From Sulfuricystis multivorans (lineage in GTDB: Bacteria; Pseudomonadota; Gammaproteobacteria; Burkholderiales; Rhodocyclaceae), in the NCBI RefSeq assembly GCF_003966565.1, contig NZ_AP018718.1, forward strand, positions 1 through 64,000: a stretch of 64,000 nucleotides of DNA, given 5' to 3'. Of the stretch, positions 1 through 11,492 are shown piece after piece. Position 1 is the stretch's first letter. The number at the start of each line of letters is the position of its first letter. The notes beneath the pieces were generated by a model. It did no database searches. It saw only the letters and a list, made by a program, of their open reading frames with translations, and was not told where the DNA came from. The position numbers and the translations under genes are program-made.

Positions 1-94
1 CGAAATGGGGAGTCGATCAGTCGCCGTGACGACGGCGAAGTTCCCGTCCTCCCTTGGTCATCGATATAAATATTCAAATAATTCAAAAAGTTGA

Positions 95-1483
95 ATGAAA
101 GAATTCTGGGCGGACTGTTTGGCGCGTTTCGAAAGCGAATTGCCGGCGCAGCAATTCAACGCATGGATCAAATCGCTGCGCGTCGAGACGGACGACGCTG
201 AACGCCGGCTGCGTCTGCTCGCCCCGAATGGTTTCATTCTGCGCTGGGTGCGCGAGCGCTACCTCGATCGCGTCGAATCGCTTGCGCGGCAATATTTCCC
301 GGAACCCATCACGATCGACCTCTCACTCGACGAGAAACCCACCGGCCTGCTGCAGGAATCCTCGGGCAAGGTTGCCGAAGGCATTGCCATCCTGCCTGAC
401 AGGAAAGAAATCGACGCAAGCAGAAAAAAATTCGCCGATCCGGTCGATCTGCCCGAATATGGGTTGACGCGGCTGAATCCCGATTTCACGTTCAGCACTC
501 TGGTCACCGGCCGTTCCAACGACATGGCGCGCGCCGCTGCCCAGCAGGTCGCCGTGAATCCAGGCTCCTCATACAACCCGTTGTTCATCTACGGCGGCGT
601 CGGATTGGGCAAGACGCACCTCATTCACGCCCTGGGCAATGAAGTGTTGCGCCACTCTCCGAACAAGGTCATCCGCTATCTCCATGCAGAGGACTACTAT
701 TCCGACGTAATCCGCGCCTATCAACAAAAATCCTTCGACACCTTCAAGCGTACCTACCGTTCGCTCGACGTCCTGCTGATCGACGACATCCAGTTTTTCA
801 ATGGCAAGGCACGCACGCAGGAAGAGTTCTTCTACGTCTTCAATGCACTGGTCGAAGCGAAAAAGCAGATCGTCATCACCTGCGACACCTATCCGAAAGA
901 CATCCAGGGCATCGAGGAGCGGCTGATTTCCCGCTTCGACTGGGGGCTGACCGTCCAGATCGAACCACCCGAGCTGGAAATGCGCGTCGCCATCCTGAAG
1001 AAAAAGGCAGCCAGCGAGTCGATCGAACTCGGCGACGACGTCGCCTTCCTGATCGCCAAGCATCTGCGCTCCAATGTCCGCGAGCTCGAAGGTGCACTGA
1101 AGAAGGTGCTCGCCTTCGCGCGTTTCCACAATCGCGAAATCAATCTCGAGCTCGCCAAGGAAGCGCTGAAGGACATCATCGGTGCTCACAACCGCCAGAT
1201 CACCCTGGAACTGATCCAGAAGACCGTCGCCGACTATTTCAAGATCAAGGTCGCCGACATGTATTCGAAAAAGCGCAACCGCGCCATTGCCCGTCCTCGC
1301 CAAGTGGCGATGTGGCTGGCACGTGACTTGACACCCCACAGCCTGCCGGAAATCGGCGAGGCTTTCGGTGGCCGCGACCATACGACGGTGCTGCACGCCT
1401 GCCGCACGATCGCCGAGTTGCGCAACAAGGATAGTCTCCTCAACAAGGACCTGCTCGTGCTCTCGCAAACCATCAAAGGCTGA
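95..1483 (+). CDS. dnaA: Chromosomal replication initiator protein DnaA
   Basis: Binds DnaA boxes and melts the origin to start chromosome replication. The 462-aa product has the expected length. An N-terminal DnaB/DiaA interaction region is followed by the AAA+ domain with Walker A GGVGLGKT at about residues 167-174 and Walker B LLIDDIQF, then the C-terminal helix-turn-helix with the signature [13 protein letters not shown]. The ATG at 95 fits the family N-terminus (MKEFW). It is followed by dnaN and gyrB in the classic origin-proximal order, separated from dnaN by a DnaA-box-containing gap. Confidence 0.98.
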   Translation: MKEFWADCLARFESELPAQQFNAWIKSLRVETDDAERRLRLLAPNGFILRWVRERYLDRVESLARQYFPEPITIDLSLDEKPTGLLQESSGKVAEGIAILPDRKEIDASRKKFADPVDLPEYGLTRLNPDFTFSTLVTGRSNDMARAAAQQVAVNPGSSYNPLFIYGGVGLGKTHLIHALGNEVLRHSPNKVIRYLHAEDYYSDVIRAYQQKSFDTFKRTYRSLDVLLIDDIQFFNGKARTQEEFFYVFNALVEAKKQIVITCDTYPKDIQGIEERLISRFDWGLTVQIEPPELEMRVAILKKKAASESIELGDDVAFLIAKHLRSNVRELEGALKKVLAFARFHNREINLELAKEALKDIIGAHNRQITLELIQKTVADYFKIKVADMYSKKRNRAIARPRQVAMWLARDLTPHSLPEIGEAFGGRDHTTVLHACRTIAELRNKDSLLNKDLLVLSQTIKG

Positions 1484-1697
1484 AAAAATTCACAACACCC
1501 GCATGAGCAAGACTTGGAAAAAATGTGAATAACTCGTCCGACTCGCTCACCCAAGGATTCCATCCACTTTCGTCCACAGCTTTCCACAACCCTATCCACG
1601 ACCCGCAACGAATTGTCAATCCATTGTTTCATATGGATTTAAACTCTTCATCCACAGTTTCGCCCTTCCCTCAATATCATCATTAGGGGTTATCAAG
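1484..1697. other. Putative oriC / DnaA-box cluster between dnaA and dnaN
   Basis: The 214-bp gap holds several DnaA-box-like 9-mers: TGTGAATAA at 1524-1532 (reverse complement TTATTCACA, a perfect TTWTNCACA match), TCATCCACA at 1648-1656 (one mismatch), and weaker ones at 1570-1578, 1580-1588 and 1592-1600. An AT-rich stretch lies at 1620-1690. This is the usual oriC place in many proteobacteria, but the dnaA upstream gap (only 94 bp visible, also AT-rich at 61-90) could carry the origin or part of it. Confidence 0.6.
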
Positions 1698-2804
1698 ATG
1701 CTTCTATACAAAGGCCCTCGCGATCAGTTGCTGGTTCCCCTGCAAGCGGTGTGCGGCATCGTCGAAAAACGGCACACCTTGCCGATCCTTTCGAACGTGT
1801 TGATCGAGAAGATGGGCGAACGCCTGATGTTGCTGGCGACCGACATCGAGATGCAGATCCGCACCTCGACGGTATCGAGCGGGCCTGAGGCTGCTGCCAT
1901 CACGGTAGCAGCGCGCAAACTGCAGGACATCCTGCGTTCTCTGCCGGAATCCAGCGAGGTGAGCCTGACTCTCGATGACAAGCGCTTGCAGCTTACGGCC
2001 GGAAAGAGCCGCTTTAGCCTCCAGACCTTGCCAGCGGAAGATTTTCCGCGCATGGCAGAAGCCGGCACCAAGACGCTCACCCTGCGTCTGTCACAAAAAC
2101 AGTTCAAGCGGCAGCTATCGCTGGTGCAGTATGCGATGGCCCAGCAGGATATCCGTTATTACCTGAATGGCCTGCTGATCAATGTGCAGGGCAACGAGCT
2201 GCGCTTGGTAGCCACTGACGGCCACCGTTTGGCATTCGCCAGTGAAACCATCGAACGCAGCGAACAGGAGCGAGTCGAGGTCATCCTGCCGCGCAAGGCG
2301 GTATTGGAGCTGTCACGCCAACTTGCCGACAACGACGAGACTCTGGAGATTTCCCTGACTCCGACACAGGCGCGCTTCACTTTCGGCAACGTCGAATTCG
2401 TCAGCAAGCTGATCGACGGCAAGTTCCCCGACTACGAGCGCGTCATCCCGCAGCACCAAGGCAAGATCGTGCGGCTCGGCCGGGCGGCCTTTCAGCACGC
2501 CCTGCAGCGTGCTGCCATCCTCACCAATGAGAAGTTTCGCGGCGTGCGGCTCGTGCTCTCGGCTGGCAGCCTGAAGATCATTTCCAGTAACTCGGAAAAC
2601 GAAGAAGCTCAGGAAGAGCTGGAAATCGATTACGCTGGCGATGGGCTGGATGTCGGCTTCAACGTCACTTACCTGCTCGACGTGCTCAACAACATTGGCA
2701 GCGACCTGATCGAGATGCGTCTGGCCGACAGCAATTCCAGCGCCCTGATCACCCTGCCCGAGAACGACCGCTTCAAATATGTCGTGATGCCGATGCGCAT
2801 CTGA
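1698..2804 (+). CDS. dnaN: DNA polymerase III subunit beta (sliding clamp)
   Basis: Ring-shaped clamp that tethers DNA polymerase III to DNA. The product is 368 aa, the standard length, with the three repeated clamp folds and the conserved C-terminal end (YVVMPMRI). The N-terminus (MLLYKGPRDQLLVPLQAVCGIVEKRHTLPILSNVL) region is typical of betaproteobacteria. It starts 12 nt after a GGGGTT stretch and lies 13 nt before gyrB, so the two are probably co-transcribed. Confidence 0.98.
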   Translation: MLLYKGPRDQLLVPLQAVCGIVEKRHTLPILSNVLIEKMGERLMLLATDIEMQIRTSTVSSGPEAAAITVAARKLQDILRSLPESSEVSLTLDDKRLQLTAGKSRFSLQTLPAEDFPRMAEAGTKTLTLRLSQKQFKRQLSLVQYAMAQQDIRYYLNGLLINVQGNELRLVATDGHRLAFASETIERSEQERVEVILPRKAVLELSRQLADNDETLEISLTPTQARFTFGNVEFVSKLIDGKFPDYERVIPQHQGKIVRLGRAAFQHALQRAAILTNEKFRGVRLVLSAGSLKIISSNSENEEAQEELEIDYAGDGLDVGFNVTYLLDVLNNIGSDLIEMRLADSNSSALITLPENDRFKYVVMPMRI

Positions 2805-2817
2805 CGGTGAGAGATAG

Positions 2818-5271
<2,454 letters not shown>

Positions 5272-5294
5272 GGGCTTGTGAAATCGCTCCGCTA

Positions 5295-5723
5295 CTAGAA
5301 GTTGGCGCCTGCCTTGTTGGCGAGGTATGCCACCGCGCGGGCGAGCTCTTCATCCGTCGCGTCGGAGCCCCCCTTGGGCGGCATCGCACCCTTGCCGGCC
5401 TTCGCAGAGGCGACGAGCGCATCGTAGCCTTGTGCAATACGCGGCCCCCAGGCAGCCTTGTCGCCCGCCTTGGGGGCGCCAGCGACGCCGGCTTCGTGAC
5501 AGGCGCTGCAAACGGCCTTGTAGAGCTCTTCACCGCTGCGGCTGCCTTTTGCCGCACCTGCAGCAGACAATGGCGCGAGTTTGACCTTGGCGACCGGTTG
5601 GATGCGCAGGTTCGCGGCTTCCTCATCGGCGGCTTTGGGGGTGCTGCCCATCGCTAGGGCGATGGTAGGAATCACAACAAGACCGGCAAGCGCCAGCCGT
5701 CGAGCAAAACAATTTTGCATCAT
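5295..5723 (-). CDS. Class I cytochrome c (c5-like), periplasmic
   Basis: Small soluble electron carrier exported to the periplasm. The 142-aa precursor begins MMQNCFARRLALAGLVVIPT with a signal peptide ending near TIALAMG, then one heme site CSACH and a distal methionine in the GAMPPKGG loop, the pattern of cytochrome c5. The start at 5723 is chosen because GGAAAGGGATAGC precedes it; an upstream ATG at 5771 would add 16 unlikely residues. It faces gyrB tail to tail and lies beside the first molybdoenzyme module, so it could carry electrons for it; that link is only positional. Confidence 0.88.
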   Translation of the reverse strand: MMQNCFARRLALAGLVVIPTIALAMGSTPKAADEEAANLRIQPVAKVKLAPLSAAGAAKGSRSGEELYKAVCSACHEAGVAGAPKAGDKAAWGPRIAQGYDALVASAKAGKGAMPPKGGSDATDEELARAVAYLANKAGANF

Positions 5724-5932
5724 GCTATCCCTTTCCGGAAACGAATCGAGCGTTTTGGCCGCACGGGCCATTTCGAATTATCTGCGAATTCGCCCGGCTT
5801 GTGGGCTGGCCTCGTGGCCAGCCGATTTGGACCCGCGACGAAGCGGGCCAAGTCTGTCAGGCCGCCTTACCTGCCGACCGCTGCCAGGGTCGTTGCATCC
5901 AGCGTGGGAGCCCCAAGGTCGCCGATGCGACG

Positions 5933-7274
<1,342 letters not shown>

Positions 7275-7291
<17 letters not shown>

Positions 7292-8729
7292 AGGGAATTT
7301 CGACGCTGAAAACGGTGTGGCCGGGATGGCTTTCGACGGATAGGCCGCCGTTGAGCTGGCGCACGATTTGATAGACGACCCACAAACCCAGACCATGACC
7401 GGAGCTACGGCCGCTGGTGAAGGGTTCGAACAGATAGGCCATCCGCTCTTCGGGAATGTATTCCCCGTCGTTGCCGACCGTCAAGAGCAGCCTGCCTCGA
7501 TGTGCATGTGCCCCCAGTTGCACCTTCCCTCCTTCGGCAGCTGCGGCGATCGCATTGAGCAGCAAATTGAGCAGGATTTGGCGCACCAGGGTCGCTGGCA
7601 GCGGGAGCACGGCACCGATGTCGATTTCGGCCTCGATCTTGACCGAGCGCGCCTGGGCCTCACCTTCGACGAGGATCAACAGGTCATCGATGTCGGCGGG
7701 CTCGAAGGAACGATCCTGCATTTTGGTCTCGACCAGCAGTGCGGACACCGTGTTGCGGATTTGCGTCAATCCCCGTTCCAGCAGCGAAAGCATCTGTGTT
7801 GCCATCGGGTCATGACTGCCATGCTTTTGCCAGGTCTTGATCGCCGTCAGCATGCCGCCCAAAGGATTGTTAATCTCGTGGGCGATACCAGCCGACATAC
7901 GGCCGACGGCGGCGAGCCGCTCGGAGACCAGCATCTGGTTTTCCAGTTCCTGCTTCTTCTTGAGCTCTCCAACCATGCGGCGGAAGGCGTCGCCCAGCTG
8001 GCCGATCTCGTCGCGGCTTTTCGGCAGCTCGGCGAGTCTGGCTGCTTCGAGCTGGTCGGGTACCTGGCGCATCGCTTCGGCCAGCGCCACCAGGGGTTCT
8101 CCGGTGCGTCGCGCCCAGATCCACGAGATCGGCATGATCAGGGCCAAGGCGAGCATCGTGACGAAGATCGCCTGCCCCACCAGTCCGATGAAACGCGGCA
8201 GGAAGGAAATCTTCGAGTAGCCGAGAATGACATGGCCCAGATTGACGCCATCGGCGACCAGCGGCGACATGACGTAGTAATATGGGGCGTCTGCCGGCTC
8301 GATGATTTTCTGATCTGCTGGATTGCCTTCGAGCATCGCCGCACGCAGTCTGCCATAGGCGCTGCCCTGAGCCGCCGGGCTGCTGCCGATCGGAAACAGG
8401 CGCGGCTGATTGGAGACGAAGACGCGAAATTCATTGTCCGTCACCAGCACGATCTTGGCCTGCAATTCAGGCGCGATGGCGGCGGGATCACGGGCAGATT
8501 GAATGATCTCCCAGGCGCGCCAGATATCGTCGTGCAGAACCGGCACGACCAAGGTGTTGGCCAGCACGCGCGCCAGGCTCTTCCCATGGGATTCGAGGTT
8601 CTGGCGCATCTCATCATACTGGCGCGCCACGAGTGCAGCCGTCACGGCGAGTGCGGTGCCGACCACGGCGAGCATCACGCGCAGGGGAATCTTCCAGCGC
8701 AGTGACAGGTCATCGAAGCGATATTTCAT
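7275..8729 (-). CDS. Sensor histidine kinase (module 1, 'S' of XSR)
   Basis: Membrane-bound kinase of 484 aa expected to phosphorylate the response regulator encoded immediately downstream. The N-terminal membrane segment (residues about 13-35) and a second one near residues 185-205 flank a periplasmic region; a HAMP-like linker precedes the HisKA site GIAHEINNPLGGML and a HATPase domain with N, G1 (GHGLGLWVVYQI) boxes. It overlaps the PhnD-like gene by 4 nt (ATGA) and the regulator gene by 17 nt. Same length and layout as the kinase of module 2, showing that the XSR cassettes are duplicates. Confidence 0.93.
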
Positions 8730-9583
8730 CGTCGCAGCCTTGCCGCCATTCTGGCGATGCCGTCGTAGAGCGACGGGTGGCCAGCGATGAAACCATCGAG
8801 TCGCATCTGACGGAGTAATTCAGCGCCTTCGGCATCCTCGGCCATGCCGAGCAGAAGCATCTGGAAACGGTGCAGCTCATCGGCACCGATACCGGGGCGC
8901 GCCACGAACGGTGTGTGGCCGAATTCCGGCGATTGTTCGATGACCCGGGTGCCTTCGGTCAGATGTGGATAGAGCTCGCGCAAGGTCTCCCAGACATAGC
9001 TGTCGACGGCGCCAGCATCGGCCAAACCCACGCCGACGGCTTCGACGACGCCGCGGTGTGACCAGGTAAAGAAGGTGCGCGCAAAGAAGGTAGCGGGGTT
9101 GTGGCCCTCGGTGATCAGCCGGTATTGGGGATAGAGAAAACCGGAATTCGAATCGGGATCCGAGAAGGCGAATACCTTGCCGCGCAGATCGTTCAGGCTG
9201 GCAGGCGAAGCCGCAGCGGACGCTGCGATCAGATAGGAGCGGTAGTAGGGTCGGCCATGCCAGAGCGGCACGGCGACGAGGTGGAGCTCGTCGCGATAGC
9301 GCACATAGGGATAACCGCAGATCCAGGCGAAATCGACCTTGCCGCCGCGGATCAGATCGATCACTTCGCGATAATTGCCGCGCTGGACGAAGACCACGCT
9401 GCGTTTCAGTTTGCGTTCGAACCAGTCGCGCCAACGCCCAAGAAAACTCACCTGATCGTCGAGGAAAACCGGTGTCAGGCCGATGCGCAACGGCTCATCC
9501 TGCGCACGCACTGCGCGAGGGATTGCCGCGGCAACCAGGAGCGCTTGGCAGATACGGCGACGGGAAAGGTTGGCCACGCTCAT
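8726..9583 (-). CDS. PhnD-like periplasmic substrate-binding protein (module 1, 'X' of XSR)
   Basis: Periplasmic ligand-binding protein of 285 aa, phosphate/phosphonate-binding (PhnD) superfamily. It has a twin-arginine-like/Sec leader (MSVANLSRRRICQALLVAAAIPRAVRA) and the family pattern RIGLTPVF, then WICGYPYVRY. No transporter permease or ATPase is nearby; instead it is fused by overlap to a kinase gene, the layout known for AioX/ArxX (arsenite sensing) and reminiscent of the PhnD-like sensor part of TtrS (tetrathionate). The ligand is unknown: a Cys occurs in WICGYPY, where its module 2 paralogue has Asp in WICDYPY. Confidence 0.87.
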   Translation of the reverse strand: MSVANLSRRRICQALLVAAAIPRAVRAQDEPLRIGLTPVFLDDQVSFLGRWRDWFERKLKRSVVFVQRGNYREVIDLIRGGKVDFAWICGYPYVRYRDELHLVAVPLWHGRPYYRSYLIAASAAASPASLNDLRGKVFAFSDPDSNSGFLYPQYRLITEGHNPATFFARTFFTWSHRGVVEAVGVGLADAGAVDSYVWETLRELYPHLTEGTRVIEQSPEFGHTPFVARPGIGADELHRFQMLLLGMAEDAEGAELLRQMRLDGFIAGHPSLYDGIARMAARLRR

Positions 9584-9636
9584 GCGGTCAATGATAAGCG
9601 CTGCAAGCTGGCTTGGACAGCGGCTCGGCAGCAGCC

Positions 9637-9696
9637 GTTACGCTGGCGTAGCAAGTTGCGGCGCAACATCCGTAATCATCGTTACGCGTGCGTAAC
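9637..9696. promoter_or_regulatory. Paired palindromic upstream activator sites, module 1
   Basis: Two 16-bp dyads, GTTACGCTGGCGTAGC at 9637-9652 and GTTACGCGTGCGTAAC at 9681-9696, 44 bp apart start to start. They lie between the divergent XSR genes and the FeS-NrfD-molybdoenzyme operon and about 80 bp upstream of a -24/-12 promoter, the expected place for a NtrC-type activator. The assignment to the module 1 regulator is inferred from position. Confidence 0.65.
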
Positions 9697-9774
9697 GATG
9701 AGCGAAACGAGAGGCTGCGGCCTTTCGTTGAAAAATCTTTTCGGAAGAAGGACTTTGCCCGGCTTTCCGCTCCC

Positions 9775-9789
9775 TGGCCCGGATGTTGC
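9775..9789 (+). promoter_or_regulatory. Sigma-54 promoter (-24/-12), module 1 operon
   Basis: TGGCCCGGATGTTGC matches the consensus TGGCACG-N4-TTGC with the invariant GG and GC separated by exactly 10 nt. It is almost identical to the promoter at 23487-23501 of module 2, and the adjacent regulators are both sigma-54 activators with GAFTGA loops. Confidence 0.75.
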
Positions 9790-9891
9790 GTAATAGCTGC
9801 CGCCGTTTCTGGTCTGCGGCGGTTTCCTCGTCGCCTGGCCGTCCGGCACACATCGATAACGCATCGCTGCATTCAAGAGGAGATAGAGCAG

Positions 9892-10602
9892 ATGAGCGAG
9901 GAACTGAGGGTCTCGCCGATCGAGACCAGAGGCCTGGCCGGCAAACGGCGTTTCGCGATGGTCGTGGACACACGCCGCTGCATCGGCTGCATGGCTTGCC
10001 AGGTGGCCTGCAAGGCCGAATACGACACACCGCTGGGCGTCAATCGCACTTGGGTACCCTACAAGGTCGCGGGCAAGTATCCGAACGTCAAGAAACATTT
10101 CCTGCCACGCTTGTGCAATCACTGCGACGATCCGCCTTGCGTGCGCAACTGTCCGGTGGAGGCGACTTTCAAGGTCGAGGATGGTGGCTTCGTGCTGCAG
10201 CGCTATGAGCGCTGCATCGGCTGCCGTAGCTGCATGGCGGCCTGCCCCTACAACGCGCGCTTCATGCTGCCGTCGCACCGCACCTACACGCCGATCACCA
10301 ACGTGGTCGACAAGTGCACCTTCTGCTTCCATCGCGTCACCCAAAATCTCGTGCCGGCTTGCGTGCAGACCTGCATCGGCCGCGCGCGCGTGTTCGGCGA
10401 CATCAACGATCCGAACAGCGAGGTGTCCTATCTCGTCGCGAATAACCCGACCCAGGTGCTGCGTCCCGAGGAAGGCACCAAGCCGCATGTCTTCTACATC
10501 GGTGCCGACCGCAACCATACCGAGTTTGGCCGCGACGCCTACCGCAAGATCGAGGTGATGGAGCTCGAACGCGCGGCCTTCAAGAACCACTTCAAGATCT
10601 GA
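9892..10602 (+). CDS. 4Fe-4S electron-transfer subunit (DmsB/PsrB/SrdB type), module 1
   Basis: Electron-transfer subunit of a membrane molybdoenzyme complex, 236 aa. Four cysteine groups for four cubane clusters are visible: CIGCMACQVAC, CNHCDDPPCVRNC, CIGCRSCMAAC and CTFCFH with a later ACVQTCIG. The ATG at 9892 is preceded by AAGAGGAG at 9875-9882; no signal peptide, so export would be by hitch-hiking with the Tat-bearing catalytic subunit. It is first in a B-C-A order operon with the NrfD anchor and the molybdoenzyme, an order also described for the selenate reductase operon srdBCA. Confidence 0.92.
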   Translation: MSEELRVSPIETRGLAGKRRFAMVVDTRRCIGCMACQVACKAEYDTPLGVNRTWVPYKVAGKYPNVKKHFLPRLCNHCDDPPCVRNCPVEATFKVEDGGFVLQRYERCIGCRSCMAACPYNARFMLPSHRTYTPITNVVDKCTFCFHRVTQNLVPACVQTCIGRARVFGDINDPNSEVSYLVANNPTQVLRPEEGTKPHVFYIGADRNHTEFGRDAYRKIEVMELERAAFKNHFKI

Positions 10603-10612
10603 GAGGGACATC

Positions 10613-11470
10613 ATGGGTGAATATGTCTGGTTCCACGACGTTTCGTGGCATGCGACTTACGCGATCTACTTCTTCGTCATCGGCATCCTCGCCGGGCTGT
10701 CCTTCCTCTCCTACGGTTCCTGGCGCACGCCGGCGCTGCGGCCGTTGCGCGAGAAGGCGGCCTATGGCTCCTTCGGTCTGCTGATCATTGGCGGTCTGCT
10801 CTTGATCGCCGATCTCTCGCAGCCGATGCGCTTCCTCAACATCCTCAACCCGGCGTATCTGCACTTCACCTCGCCGCTGGCCTGGGGGGCGGTCAACATC
10901 GTCGCCTTCGGCATCAGCTCGGTCCTCTACATCCTCGCACTGCAGAAGGGGGACGAGGCGAAAGGCAAGCTGCTGGCGCTGGTCACGGCGCTCTTGGCCC
11001 TCGGCCTGCCGGTCTACACCGGCTACGATTTGACCGTGCACCAGTCGCGGCCGCTCTGGAACACGCCCATCATGCCGGTGCTGTTCGTCGCGCTGGCCAT
11101 CGCTTCCGGTTCGGCCGTCGGCTCGCTCATTGCCGGCGCCAATGCCGAAGCGCAGAAGGTGCTGCGCGAATACATGCTCTGGTCGGCAGGCGCCGTCGCG
11201 GTGATCCTCGTCTCGATCATGGGCACCACCAACTATGGCGGCGCGGCTTCCGAGCTCACCTTCATGATCATGACCACCGGCACGATGGGCTTGCTGTTCA
11301 TCGGCGTGGGCTTCCTGGCTGGCAGCGTCGCACCGGCGGTGATGCTCTATGCGCCGATCGGCAAGAGCCAGGGCGTGCTGATGATCTCGGCCCTCTTGAT
11401 CCTGATCGGCAGCGCCGCGCTGCGCTATGTGATCCTGATGGGCCCGCAACAACTGCAAACCCTCTACTGA
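10613..11470 (+). CDS. NrfD/PsrC family membrane quinone-interacting subunit, module 1
   Basis: Integral membrane subunit (285 aa, about eight hydrophobic segments) that exchanges electrons with the quinone pool and passes them to or from the FeS subunit. The first helix begins near YAIYFFVIGILAGLSFL and the rest follows the NrfD family pattern. It starts 10 nt after the FeS gene and lies 22 nt before the molybdoenzyme gene, making a three-gene complex operon. Confidence 0.9.
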   Translation: MGEYVWFHDVSWHATYAIYFFVIGILAGLSFLSYGSWRTPALRPLREKAAYGSFGLLIIGGLLLIADLSQPMRFLNILNPAYLHFTSPLAWGAVNIVAFGISSVLYILALQKGDEAKGKLLALVTALLALGLPVYTGYDLTVHQSRPLWNTPIMPVLFVALAIASGSAVGSLIAGANAEAQKVLREYMLWSAGAVAVILVSIMGTTNYGGAASELTFMIMTTGTMGLLFIGVGFLAGSVAPAVMLYAPIGKSQGVLMISALLILIGSAALRYVILMGPQQLQTLY

Positions 11471-11492
11471 CCGCTTCGAGGAGAGAGAAAAC

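Noticed and set aside
569-1468. Long reading frame of about 300 codons antisense to dnaA (and many like it antisense to gyrB, the molybdoenzymes and katG)
   Set aside because: They mirror the codon structure of strongly supported genes in GC-rich DNA, have no recognisable domains and no ribosome sites.
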